The notes beneath the pieces were generated by a model that was not told the origin of the DNA, ran no database searches, and was given only the letters and a program-made list of their open reading frames with translations. Below, piece after piece: positions 1-7,772 of a DNA stretch of 23,074 nt. The position numbers and the translations under genes are program-made. The stretch is taken from NCBI GenBank assembly GCA_900769565.1, contig CAAGHC010000097.1:1-23074 (forward strand), given 5' to 3'. Source of the DNA: Clostridia bacterium. Its GTDB lineage: Bacteria; Bacillota; Clostridia; Christensenellales; Borkfalkiaceae. How positions within the stretch are numbered: the first letter of the stretch is position 1; the number at the start of each line of letters is the position of its first letter.

Positions 1-31
1 ACTGGAGTTCAGACGTGTGCTCTTCCGATCT
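1..31. other. Illumina TruSeq adapter remnant (not genomic)
   Basis: These bases match the TruSeq read-2 adapter and end in GCTCTTCCGATCT. Read on the minus strand they give the familiar adapter translation KIGRAHV fused to the end of argB. The biological sequence starts at base 32. The only GATC in the window lies here (27-30). This should be trimmed; it is a library artefact. Confidence 0.97.
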
Positions 32-173
32 TAACTTGTTCTTTTAAGTGCTGATTTATCATGGCGTTTCCACCGTATTTTACAACTAATACCTTGCCGT
101 TATAGGCTTTTATGTACGGCAACGCTTGTGTTAAAACTTCTGCACGTTGCGCATTAGAAAAATTCTTATCCAT
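32..173 (-). CDS. argB: Acetylglutamate kinase, N-terminal fragment (cut by contig end)
   Basis: Only the first 47 codons are present. Acetylglutamate kinase phosphorylates N-acetylglutamate, the second step of arginine synthesis. The fragment carries the family's glycine-rich N-terminal motif KYGGNAM at residues 32-38, which contributes to ATP phosphate binding. I chose the ATG at 171-173 because GGGAAG lies just upstream. A GTG at 207-209 in the same frame would overlap argJ and is unlikely. The gene starts 19 bases after the argJ stop, so it is co-transcribed with argJ. The remaining roughly 250 residues are lost beyond the contig end, and the residues that appear to continue the frame come from adapter. 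The break is technical and not evidence of a pseudogene. Confidence 0.9.
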
Positions 174-192
174 AGTTATCTTCCCGTTATTT

Positions 193-1407
193 TTAAGTTC
201 TGTAATCACCGTTTATCTTTACGTAATCGTAAGTAAGGTCACAACCCCATGCCGTAGAATTTGCATTTCCATCGCCTAGGGTAACTAAAATTTCAATTTC
301 CTTTTCAAGCAAAATTTCCTTTGCCTTTTCTTCACTAAATTCTACGCCTGCACCGTTACGGCAAACTTCAATAACGCCTTTGTTTGACTTAAAACTTACG
401 CCAACTTTATTCACGTCAACTTCAGCGCCACTATAACCGATTGCGCAAAGCACCCTGCCCCAGTTAGCATCTGCACCGAACATTGCGGCTTTTAATAGAC
501 TTGAACAAATTACGCTTTTTGCAACCTTTTTTGCATTTTGTTTGTCTTTTGCGCCCGTAACTGCACATTCTAAAAGTTTTGTCGCACCTTCACCGTCAGA
601 CGCTATCATTCTGCAAAGATATACGTTTACGGTGTTTAACGCCTTCATAAACTCGTTAAAATCTTCGCCTTCGCTCGTGATTTCAGGATTTTCTGCCATG
701 CCGTTTGCAAGCACGGTTACCATATCGTTGGTCGAAGTATCACCGTCTATACTTATCATGTTGAAAGTTTCTTGTATATCACTCTTCAACGCTTTTGAAA
801 GCATTTCTTTAGAGATTTTTACGTCCGTGGTAATAAAAACTAGCATAGTCGCCATGTTGGGGTGTATCATGCCACTTCCCTTTGCGATACCGCCCATGCG
901 ACAAGTCTTTCCACCTATCGTAAATTCAACGGCTATTTCCTTTTGGGCAACGTCAGTAGTCATTATTGCCTCTGCAGCGTCACCACCGTTTTCACTTGAA
1001 AGTCCGTCAACAAGTTCTTTCATGCCGTTTTTGATAGGTTCTAAACTTAACGGTTGACCGATTACACCCGTAGATGCAACCACAACGTCATCTGCTTTTA
1101 CGGGCAAATATTCACTAACTAATGCACTCATACCCTCTGCAATCTCTATACCGTTTGCATTACAAGTGTTAGCGTTACCACTATTACAAATTACAGCTTG
1201 CGCCGTACCCGTTTCTAAATGTTTTTTCGTAACGATTAGGGGTGCACCCTTAACTAAATTCGTGGTATAAACAGCCGCTGCCGTTGCTAACGTTTCACTA
1301 TATATGAGCGCTAAATCACGCTTTGTACGATTATGTCTAATACCACAATGCACGCCGTTTGCCTTAAATCCTTTTGCGGAACATACTCCGCCTGATATAA
1401 ACTTCAT
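193..1407 (-). CDS. argJ: Bifunctional glutamate N-acetyltransferase / ornithine acetyltransferase ArgJ
   Basis: ArgJ moves the acetyl group from N-acetylornithine to glutamate, releasing ornithine and regenerating acetylglutamate; many homologues can also use acetyl-CoA. The protein is 404 residues, the usual length. It has the family's self-cleavage site in KGSGMIHPNMATML: the predicted cut is between Ala186 and Thr187, and Thr187 then becomes the catalytic nucleophile. The oxyanion-hole region (STGVIG, residues 112-117) is intact. The ribosome site AAGGAGA overlaps the stop codon of argC, giving nine bases between the genes and probable translational coupling. Whether the enzyme is monofunctional or bifunctional cannot be told from sequence alone. 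Confidence 0.96.
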   Translation of the reverse strand: MKFISGGVCSAKGFKANGVHCGIRHNRTKRDLALIYSETLATAAAVYTTNLVKGAPLIVTKKHLETGTAQAVICNSGNANTCNANGIEIAEGMSALVSEYLPVKADDVVVASTGVIGQPLSLEPIKNGMKELVDGLSSENGGDAAEAIMTTDVAQKEIAVEFTIGGKTCRMGGIAKGSGMIHPNMATMLVFITTDVKISKEMLSKALKSDIQETFNMISIDGDTSTNDMVTVLANGMAENPEITSEGEDFNEFMKALNTVNVYLCRMIASDGEGATKLLECAVTGAKDKQNAKKVAKSVICSSLLKAAMFGADANWGRVLCAIGYSGAEVDVNKVGVSFKSNKGVIEVCRNGAGVEFSEEKAKEILLEKEIEILVTLGDGNANSTAWGCDLTYDYVKINGDYRT

Positions 1408-1416
1408 AGTATCTCC

Positions 1417-2337
1417 TTATACGTTAAGCCCCGTAGTTTCATCTACGCCGAGCAGTATATTCATGTTTTGTATAGCCGCACCAGATGCGCCCTTTCCCAA
1501 GTTATCAAAACGGGAAACTAACAATATTCTATCTTCGTTACCAAAAACCGATATTTGCATATCGTCACGCCCACTAAACGCATTCGCCGATAAAAAGCCC
1601 GTTTCATCTGAATTTTCGTCATAGTGCACGATTTTACCCGTGTATTGACCTTTATATATTTCTTTAATAGCGTTTATACCGCCTTTTACATCCTTTTTGA
1701 AGAGTGGAACGGTAACTTCCATTCCACAGGCAAAAGGCGCTACAATCGGACAAAATGCAGGCAAGTTGTCAAGCCCTGAAATCACGCTCATTTCCGGTAA
1801 GTGTTTATGCTCCTGACTTAGACCGTATTGCCTTGGCGCTTTATAAAGGGTGGGCAGAGCGTTTTCGTATTCTGCAATCATTTTTTTGCCACCACCCGTG
1901 TAACCCGTTATGGAAAAACAACTCAAATTTACGCTTTTATCAATTATTCCGTTTCTAACCAAAGGTTCGATAAGCGCTATAAAGCCACTCGCATGGCAAC
2001 CTGGGTTTGCAATTCTTTTAGCGTTTAAAATCCTTTCACGCCTACCGAAAAGTTCGGGAAATCCGTATTCCCAGCCATCTGCCGTTCTATGCGCTGTCGA
2101 AGTGTCTATAACCCTTACGTTATCGTTTTCAATTAGTGAAACAGCCTCGATTGACGCTACGTCCGGCAAACATAAAAACACAACGTCCGCCTGATTTATA
2201 GCCTGCTTTCTAGCATCAACGTCCTTTCTCAATTCTTCGGGTAAAGTTATCAACTGTAAATCTTTACGACTAGAAAGCCTATCCACAATTTTAAGCCCCG
2301 TAGTACCTGCGCTTCCGTCTATAAAAACTTTATACAT
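1417..2337 (-). CDS. argC: N-acetyl-gamma-glutamyl-phosphate reductase ArgC
   Basis: ArgC reduces N-acetylglutamyl phosphate to the semialdehyde with NADPH, the third step of the pathway. The protein has 306 residues, matching the shorter type 2 ArgC rather than the roughly 345-residue type 1. The nucleotide-binding loop GSAGTTGL sits at residues 8-15. The catalytic cysteine is Cys114 in ANPGCHASGF, and GYTGGGKKM follows in the substrate-binding half. The ATG at 2335-2337 lies inside the end of argH, so the two genes overlap by eight bases, which indicates coupled translation within the arg operon. Confidence 0.95.
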   Translation of the reverse strand: MYKVFIDGSAGTTGLKIVDRLSSRKDLQLITLPEELRKDVDARKQAINQADVVFLCLPDVASIEAVSLIENDNVRVIDTSTAHRTADGWEYGFPELFGRRERILNAKRIANPGCHASGFIALIEPLVRNGIIDKSVNLSCFSITGYTGGGKKMIAEYENALPTLYKAPRQYGLSQEHKHLPEMSVISGLDNLPAFCPIVAPFACGMEVTVPLFKKDVKGGINAIKEIYKGQYTGKIVHYDENSDETGFLSANAFSGRDDMQISVFGNEDRILLVSRFDNLGKGASGAAIQNMNILLGVDETTGLNV

Positions 2338-3709
2338 TTTCTATTATTCCTTTAACGTAGTCTATCTGCTCTGCAACTGATTTTGGGGACGTTCCACCTT
2401 TAGAAATACGCTTTTCCACACAAGTCTTAAGGCTAATTTGCTCAAATACGTCCTTTTCAATCAAGTCACTATAATTTTTATACTCTTCTACCGTCAAATC
2501 TTCTAAAACCTTGTTTTGTTTTATGCAATCTGCAACGATTTGACCTGAAATCTTATAAGCCGACCTAAACGGCAAGCCTTTTTTTACCAAATAATCTGCA
2601 AGGTCGGTAGCATTTATAAATCCCTTTTGCGCTGCCGAAAGCATATTCTTTTCCAAAACGTTCATACTTTCAACCATGGGCGCAAAAACGTCTAAACACA
2701 TTTTTACGGTGTCAATGGCATCATAAACGCCTTCTTTATCTTCTTGCATATCTTTGTTATACGCAAGTGGTAAACCTTTTAGCGTAGTTAAAAGCGCCAT
2801 AAGGTCACCGTAAACTCTACCAGTCTTACCACGAACGAGTTCTGCCATATCCGAATTTTTTTTCTGTGGCATTATTGACGAACCCGTAGTAAATGCGTCA
2901 GAAAGTTCAACAAACTTAAACTCCCAACTAGACCAAAGTATAATTTCTTCGGAAAATCTCGATAAATGCATCATGAGAATTGATGCGCACGATAAAAATT
3001 CCACGCAAAAATCTCTGTCCGAAACACCGTCGATACTGTTTAGGGCAATCTTATCAAAACCTAGCAGTTTTGCCTCCATTTCTCTATCCGTGTCGTAAGT
3101 CGTTCCCGCTAACGCACAACAACCTATCGGGCTTACGTTGGTACGGGTGTTACAACTTAAAAATCTTTCAATATCACGAACGAGCATCATTGCGTACGCC
3201 ATTAAGTGATGCCCGAAAGTTATAGGTTGCGCCCTTTGAAGATGTGTGTAACCCGGCATAATAGTTTCTACGTGGGCTTGGGCTTGACCTAATATTGCGT
3301 CGATAAGTTTTTTAATTTTGCCAACGATAGTTAAGGTTTCTTCCCTTAAGTACATTCTCATATCAAGCGCAACTTGGTCGTTACGACTTCTTGCCGTGTG
3401 AAGTTTTTTACCAACGTCACCAAGCCTTGTCGTAAGTTCTTGCTCTACGAACATGTGCACGTCTTCTGCCGAAAAATCTATGCAAAGTTTTCCACTCTCT
3501 AAATCGTCTAAAATCCCTTGCAAGCCGTCAATCAAAGTATCAGCATCAGACTTTTCAATAATGCCTTTAGCGCCAAGCATACTTGCGTGCGCCATACTGC
3601 CCGTGATATCTTGCTTATACATTCTGCTATCGAACTTTATAGACGAGTTAAAATCGTCTGCAATTTTATCGGTAACGCCATCCGTACGCCCCGTCCACAT
3701 TTTTGCCAT
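2330..3709 (-). CDS. argH: Argininosuccinate lyase ArgH
   Basis: ArgH splits argininosuccinate into arginine and fumarate, the last step of arginine synthesis. The protein is 459 residues, the normal length. It has the fumarate-lyase superfamily signature GSSIMPQKKN at residues 276-285, whose serine acts as catalytic base. The conserved TARSRNDQV (105-113) and GYTHLQRAQP (153-162, with the active-site His156) are present. The start is supported by CGGAGA upstream of the ATG at 3707-3709. It lies 96 bases downstream of argG, with a strong hairpin between them, and overlaps argC by eight bases. Confidence 0.96.
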   Translation of the reverse strand: MAKMWTGRTDGVTDKIADDFNSSIKFDSRMYKQDITGSMAHASMLGAKGIIEKSDADTLIDGLQGILDDLESGKLCIDFSAEDVHMFVEQELTTRLGDVGKKLHTARSRNDQVALDMRMYLREETLTIVGKIKKLIDAILGQAQAHVETIMPGYTHLQRAQPITFGHHLMAYAMMLVRDIERFLSCNTRTNVSPIGCCALAGTTYDTDREMEAKLLGFDKIALNSIDGVSDRDFCVEFLSCASILMMHLSRFSEEIILWSSWEFKFVELSDAFTTGSSIMPQKKNSDMAELVRGKTGRVYGDLMALLTTLKGLPLAYNKDMQEDKEGVYDAIDTVKMCLDVFAPMVESMNVLEKNMLSAAQKGFINATDLADYLVKKGLPFRSAYKISGQIVADCIKQNKVLEDLTVEEYKNYSDLIEKDVFEQISLKTCVEKRISKGGTSPKSVAEQIDYVKGIIENV

Positions 3710-3737
3710 TTTTATTTCTCCGTATTTAACGAAATTA

Positions 3738-3763
3738 TCCTGCGCAAAAAAATTTGCGCAGGA
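3738..3763 (-). other. Hairpin between argG and argH
   Basis: A perfect 11-bp inverted repeat (TCCTGCGCAAA and its complement) with a four-base loop sits between the argG stop and the argH ribosome site. On the transcribed strand the T-run lies in the loop and upper stem and does not follow the stem, so it is not a normal terminator. It could protect or process the mRNA and give argG and the downstream genes different levels. Its function is inferred only. Confidence 0.6.
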
Positions 3764-3805
3764 CGATATGCTATGCTTTTCTTTCTTTAATGTAAAGTCT
3801 TTTCC

Positions 3806-5026
3806 TTACTTATTTTGTTCGTCAACCATTGCTTGAACTTTTACAGGCAAGCCGAACAAACTGATAAAGCCGTCTGCATCTTTTTGGTTGTAATCGCTTT
3901 CGCCAAAGGTAGCGATTTCTTCGCTGTACAACGAATATTTACTCCATGCGCCAGCGTTAATCATATTGCCCTTATAAAGTTTTAAGCGTACTTTACCGGT
4001 AACTTTTTCTTGGGTTTTATCCACGAACGCTGCAAGAGCCTCACGCAAGGGCGTAAACCATTGTCCATTGTAAACGAGTTCGCCGTAAGTAATTGCAAGT
4101 TTTGCCTTTTCGTGCATGGTGTACTTGTCAAGACAAAGTGTTTCTAATACGCTATGCGCTTTATATAAAATTGCACCACCAGGGGTTTCGTATACGCCAC
4201 GACACTTCATACCAACTAAACGGTTTTCTACGATATCAAGAAGTCCTATACCGTTTGCACCACCGAGTTTGTTGAGCTTTAAGATGATGTTTTTAGCACT
4301 CATTTTTTCGCCGTCAAGCGCTACGGGAACGCCCTTTTCAAAGTCAAGTTCTACGTAGGTGGGCTTATCGGGTGCGTCTATGGGTGAAACGCCCATTTCC
4401 AAAAAGCCTTTCTTTTCATAAGTAGGCTCGTTACCCGTATCTTCAAGGTCAAGACCTTCGTGTGATAAGTGCCATAAGTTTTTGTCTTTAGAATAGTTGG
4501 TTTCCCTATTTATCTTTAAGGGTACGTTATGCGCTTCTGCATAGTCGATTTCTTCTTCACGAGATTTGATATCCCATTCACGCCACGGTGCGATAATCTT
4601 CATGTTAGGACAGAAGTGCTTTAAGGTAAGTTCAAAACGTACTTGGTCGTTACCCTTACCCGTACAACCGTGCGCAATAGCGTCTGCACCCTCTTTAATT
4701 GCTATTTCTGCAAGTGCTTTAGCAATACAGGGACGAGCGTGCGAAGTACCAAGTAAGTATTCTTCGTAAATAGCACCAGCCTTTACGCAAGGAATAATAT
4801 AGTTATCAACGTAATCGTCGGTAAGGTCTAAAACGTAAAGTTTGCTTGCGCCCGTCTTTAACGCCTTTTCTTCCAAACCGTCCAACTCGTCGGCTTGACC
4901 AACGTTTCCTGCAACTGCGATAACTTCACAGTTGTTATAATTCTCTTTAAGCCAAGGTATGATAATGGACGTATCAAGACCGCCCGAATATGCTAATACA
5001 ACCTTTTTAATCTCTTTCTTTTCCAT
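3806..5026 (-). CDS. argG: Argininosuccinate synthase ArgG
   Basis: ArgG joins citrulline and aspartate using ATP to give argininosuccinate. With the ATG at 5024-5026 the protein is 406 residues, the usual length. The N-type ATP-pyrophosphatase loop AYSGGLDTS is at residues 12-20, followed by GTSHARP (93-99) and HGCTGKGNDQVRFE (119-132), which hold aspartate and citrulline. I chose this start because GGAGG stands seven bases upstream. A longer frame beginning with TTG at 5084-5086 would place its start inside the -35 element and is rejected. It is the first gene of the arg operon. The ornithine carbamoyltransferase and acetylornithine aminotransferase genes are not in the window. Confidence 0.97.
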   Translation of the reverse strand: MEKKEIKKVVLAYSGGLDTSIIIPWLKENYNNCEVIAVAGNVGQADELDGLEEKALKTGASKLYVLDLTDDYVDNYIIPCVKAGAIYEEYLLGTSHARPCIAKALAEIAIKEGADAIAHGCTGKGNDQVRFELTLKHFCPNMKIIAPWREWDIKSREEEIDYAEAHNVPLKINRETNYSKDKNLWHLSHEGLDLEDTGNEPTYEKKGFLEMGVSPIDAPDKPTYVELDFEKGVPVALDGEKMSAKNIILKLNKLGGANGIGLLDIVENRLVGMKCRGVYETPGGAILYKAHSVLETLCLDKYTMHEKAKLAITYGELVYNGQWFTPLREALAAFVDKTQEKVTGKVRLKLYKGNMINAGAWSKYSLYSEEIATFGESDYNQKDADGFISLFGLPVKVQAMVDEQNK

Positions 5027-5057
5027 GTTTTGCCTCCGCAATTTTATTTTCTCATTT

Positions 5058-5086
5058 ATTATATCGCCAAGCATAGTTTTAGTCAA
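5058..5086 (-). promoter_or_regulatory. Sigma-A promoter of the arg operon
   Basis: On the minus strand TTGACT (5081-5086) and TATAAT (5058-5063) are separated by 17 bases. The predicted transcription start near 5051 gives a leader of only about 25 bases before the argG start, too short for an attenuator. Control should therefore act at initiation, fitting the operator-like array directly upstream. Confidence 0.88.
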
Positions 5087-5091
5087 ATATT

Positions 5092-5181
5092 TTTATGCAT
5101 ATTTTATGAATATATTTATGTTTTTATGAATATTTTTTTATTCAATTGCATAATATTATGAATAATATTTGTTTTTATGCA
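5092..5181 (-). promoter_or_regulatory. Candidate ArgR/AhrC operator array upstream of argG
   Basis: An AT-rich stretch just upstream of the -35 element contains five related octamers, TTTATG(A/C)A or ATTATGAA in plus-strand reading, starting at 5092, 5103, 5123, 5155 and 5174. Offsets from the first are 11, 31, 63 and 82, close to whole helical turns. ATGAATA and ATTCAAT resemble the half-sites known for Bacillus AhrC boxes. No canonical 18-bp box with the standard spacing is seen, so this is a candidate only. Repression by an arginine-bound ArgR hexamer would be the expected role. Confidence 0.5.
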
Positions 5182-5210
5182 AAACGATTTTCTAAATAAT
5201 GATAATCGCT

Positions 5211-5246
5211 TAAAACACGCACGGGTACTCACCTGTGCGTGTTTTA
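5211..5246 (-). terminator. Terminator after the aldolase operon
   Basis: A perfect 12-bp stem (TAAAACACGCAC and its complement) is extended by four more pairs, including one G-U, around a four-base loop. It lies 10 bases past the stop of the last aldolase gene. The 3' arm ends in TTTT. It separates the sugar-phosphate operon from the arg promoter region. Confidence 0.75.
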
Positions 5247-5256
5247 CGTTTAATAA

Positions 5257-6285
5257 TTATTTAACTGAACGACGGTATTTTTCCGCTTCCCAGTTGTTGA
5301 TGAAGTAAACTTCTTTTTCATTCATCTTTGAAACGGTAAGACCTGCCTTTTTAACGGTCGTTACAACGAAGAGATATGCAGCGAGCGTTTCTTCTAAAGT
5401 AGTTGCTTGCTTAATATCGGTATTGTAATATACTTCGCCACCGTCAACGACCAAAGTGTTGGGCGAGTGCGCGAGAATATTGTTTAAGTAAACGAGTTGG
5501 TCGGGATAAAGGGGCGTTTCATCCAAAAGCGCTTTATCGAGTTTGTTTTCCTTAACGAATGCTTTAACGAGCGGGGTTTCTGACTTAAAGCCCGTTTCGG
5601 TCGGCACTAATTTTACACTTCTAAAGTTATCGTCAAGACCGAAGTGAAGTCTAATCGTTTCATTAACGTCGGTATTTACAGCCTTTACTCTGTCGATATA
5701 ATCGCCTGTTACTACCAAGCCGTGGTTTTTCATAAAGATAACTTCGGGATACTTGCCGTTTTTAGCAACGTATTCGTCGATTTTGTTCTTCATTGCAAGG
5801 GTAAGTTCAAAACCAGGATTGATATACGGCAAGAAGATAAAGCCAAAGTCTTTATCCTTAAAGAGTTCTTCTGCAAGTTTCTCACCTTCCATACTGCAAG
5901 TGATTAAATTTGCGTATACCGAGTGGGTATGGATAACGTATTTTTTAAGTATTGCGTGGAAACCTACTTCTACACTAGGTCTTAAAGTCTTAATGCCAGA
6001 AATTTCGATAATTGACGATTTAGAAACTTCTGCACTTTCCTTTTCGTAGTCTTTTTCTACAGAAAGGTCTACGCTATCGTAGTAGTCTTTAATTTTTTTC
6101 TTATCAACTGCAACAAAAGCAGTAGTTTCATCAATATCAACTAATCTATAACCAGATGCTTTGATGAGCATTGCGCCGTTTTCAGCATTCTTTACAGAAG
6201 TGTTACCGCCACCGCCTTGGGTGTAGTCTGCACGGTCGCCAGCGTATTGTGATATATTGATTAAATCTTTGATTGATTGTTTCAT
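5257..6285 (-). CDS. Class II aldolase family protein, single domain (RhaD/YuxG-like)
   Basis: The 342-residue protein belongs to the class II aldolase/adducin family, zinc enzymes that cleave phosphorylated ketoses or epimerise pentulose phosphates. Visible motifs are the phosphate-binding GGGGNTS at 24-30, a possible catalytic Glu106 in RPSVEVGFH, the zinc pair His119/His121 in HTHSVYAN, and a third ligand His188 in MKNHGLV. The opening resembles the aldolase half of two-domain aldolase/short-chain dehydrogenase proteins of the RhaD/YuxG type. Here the dehydrogenase is a separate gene in the same operon. The ribosome site AAGGGG supports the ATG at 6283-6285. It is the last gene of the PHP operon. 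The substrate is not predictable. Confidence 0.85.
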   Translation of the reverse strand: MKQSIKDLINISQYAGDRADYTQGGGGNTSVKNAENGAMLIKASGYRLVDIDETTAFVAVDKKKIKDYYDSVDLSVEKDYEKESAEVSKSSIIEISGIKTLRPSVEVGFHAILKKYVIHTHSVYANLITCSMEGEKLAEELFKDKDFGFIFLPYINPGFELTLAMKNKIDEYVAKNGKYPEVIFMKNHGLVVTGDYIDRVKAVNTDVNETIRLHFGLDDNFRSVKLVPTETGFKSETPLVKAFVKENKLDKALLDETPLYPDQLVYLNNILAHSPNTLVVDGGEVYYNTDIKQATTLEETLAAYLFVVTTVKKAGLTVSKMNEKEVYFINNWEAEKYRRSVK

Positions 6286-6328
6286 AGTTAATTCCCCTTT
6301 TGTGGTTTTAATTGTTTAATTAAGCGCC

Positions 6329-7618
6329 TTATTTTAGGTTAAACGCTTTGTTTATGTCTTCAACTTCTTTATCGCTAATCTTAACGATATCGCCTATCAT
6401 CTTTGCGTGAATAATGGTATTTGCAGTAAATTCTGCAACTTCTAACCTGTCAAACGCATTGATAAGCGTCGTACCCGTACTGATAACGCTATCGTTTTCA
6501 ACCAAAACTACGGGCGAATGGTCACTAATCATGTCGGATATAACTTCGGGCTTTAAGATATTCGTGCCGAAAGGTACTCTGCCGATATCACGCATTGCTA
6601 TATACGATTCAGGAATGGTTCTACTATCGATAGGCGTATGAGTTACACCGAAAGCCATAAGGTGTTTGGGGTGCGCTACCGTGATAGCGTTTACTTCGGG
6701 GTGCTTATCATAGATAAGTTTATGAAGTGCTACCGAACGACTAGGACGCTTGCCTGCTTCCCTATAGTTATGCTCTATCCTAACGATATCTTCTGGCTCA
6801 ATGTACTTTCTATCCACACCGTAAGGTGTAATAAGGAACGAATGGTCGTCAAGGCGAACGGAAAAAGTGCCTTGCGTACTCGTGAATAAGCCTTGGTCGT
6901 AAGACCTATGAATGAGCGCACACATTTCTTTACGAAGTTTTCTTTCTTCCGAACTATAAGTGGTCGGAATAAATTCACCAAGTGAAGTTAAACCCTTTCT
7001 GCTGTTTAACGCTAATTGTTCGGCAGTCAACGACTCGGGCTTGCCAAGTATAGATGCCGTAATGGAAATCGACGCAGCAAAATTTAAAGTTTCAAAACGC
7101 TTGAACGCTTCAAAAAGGCTGTCTGCACAAGTGATAACACCGTGGTTTTCCATTATTACTACGTTTAAGCCCTTTTTAATTTCGTCAACAATCCTTTGCG
7201 CCAAAAGGTCACTACCAGGAACTTCGTACTTTGCAATACCTACCTGACCACACACTTGATTTGGCGTGGGGATAATGTTCGTATCGGGAATTTGACGAAT
7301 AAGGCTATAGCTTACTAATGCCGGTGGGTGCGCATGTAATACTGCGGAAACGTCCGGTCTAGTTTTATATACTAGTCTATGGAAAGGTAGTTCAACAGAC
7401 GGCTTATACTTACCGATTATCGTTCCGTCGGGTAAAACTTTACAAATGTCCGACGGCGTTAGCGAGCCTTTATCAATGCCCGACGGCGTAATCCAAATAT
7501 TGCCTTCGCTGTCCATAATCGAAAGGTTACCGCCAGACGTAGTTGTTAACCCTTTTTGATAAACTCTATTGATTAACAGAACTATTTGTTCTGCTGGATG
7601 CATTAAGTTAAAATTCAT
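6329..7618 (-). CDS. Tandem class II aldolase protein with a degenerate second domain
   Basis: This 429-residue protein contains two class II aldolase domains. Domain 1 (about 1-210) has SGGNLS (28-33), Glu76 in KPSVELPFH, the zinc pair His95/His97 in HAHPPAL, and His159 in MENHG, so it looks catalytically complete. Domain 2 (about 225-425) keeps the fold pattern: TQGTFS at 248-253, then RPSRSVALH, VAHPKHL and VENDS. Aligned by eye, Glu76 becomes Ser295, His95 becomes Val314 and His159 becomes Asp376, leaving one of three zinc ligands. Domain 2 is therefore probably structural or regulatory. The start has AGGAG eight bases upstream. The gene lies between the SDR gene and the single-domain aldolase in one operon. 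The substrate is unknown. Confidence 0.85.
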   Translation of the reverse strand: MNFNLMHPAEQIVLLINRVYQKGLTTTSGGNLSIMDSEGNIWITPSGIDKGSLTPSDICKVLPDGTIIGKYKPSVELPFHRLVYKTRPDVSAVLHAHPPALVSYSLIRQIPDTNIIPTPNQVCGQVGIAKYEVPGSDLLAQRIVDEIKKGLNVVIMENHGVITCADSLFEAFKRFETLNFAASISITASILGKPESLTAEQLALNSRKGLTSLGEFIPTTYSSEERKLRKEMCALIHRSYDQGLFTSTQGTFSVRLDDHSFLITPYGVDRKYIEPEDIVRIEHNYREAGKRPSRSVALHKLIYDKHPEVNAITVAHPKHLMAFGVTHTPIDSRTIPESYIAMRDIGRVPFGTNILKPEVISDMISDHSPVVLVENDSVISTGTTLINAFDRLEVAEFTANTIIHAKMIGDIVKISDKEVEDINKAFNLK

Positions 7619-7633
7619 ATTTTCTCCTAGAAC

Positions 7634-7754
7634 AAGACTTTTTGCAAAATGCTTTAGCTTTACTCAAGTCTTTATTTTAAGTTTGTTAGGCATATTCAAC
7701 GCCTAACTTGATAGGCAAGATTTAAAACGAGTTGGGCGTTAATATTCGCCCAAC
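7634..7754 (-). other. Three hairpins between the SDR and tandem aldolase genes
   Basis: The 154-base gap holds three inverted repeats. They are GTTGGGCG/CGCCCAAC (7731-7738 with 7747-7754), the similar GTTAGGC/GCCTAAC (7685-7691 with 7701-7707), and AAGACTT/AAGTCTT (7634-7640 with 7666-7672). None is followed by a clear U-run on the transcribed strand, so mRNA stabilisation, processing or partial termination is more likely than full termination. No promoter is obvious here. Confidence 0.6.
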
Positions 7755-7772
7755 AACGTTTATAATCGGTTA

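Noticed and set aside
174..209. Longer argB start at a GTG inside argJ
   Set aside because: It would overlap argJ by 17 bases and lacks a ribosome site; the ATG at 171-173 has GGGAAG upstream and matches the usual ArgB N-terminus.
542..1057. Plus-strand ORF of 171 codons opposite argJ, and similar plus-strand frames opposite other genes
   Set aside because: These are mirror frames of well-recognised minus-strand genes, without ribosome sites or recognisable domains.
5027..5086. 20-residue N-terminal extension of ArgG
   Set aside because: Its TTG start lies in the -35 element of the promoter, upstream of the transcription start.
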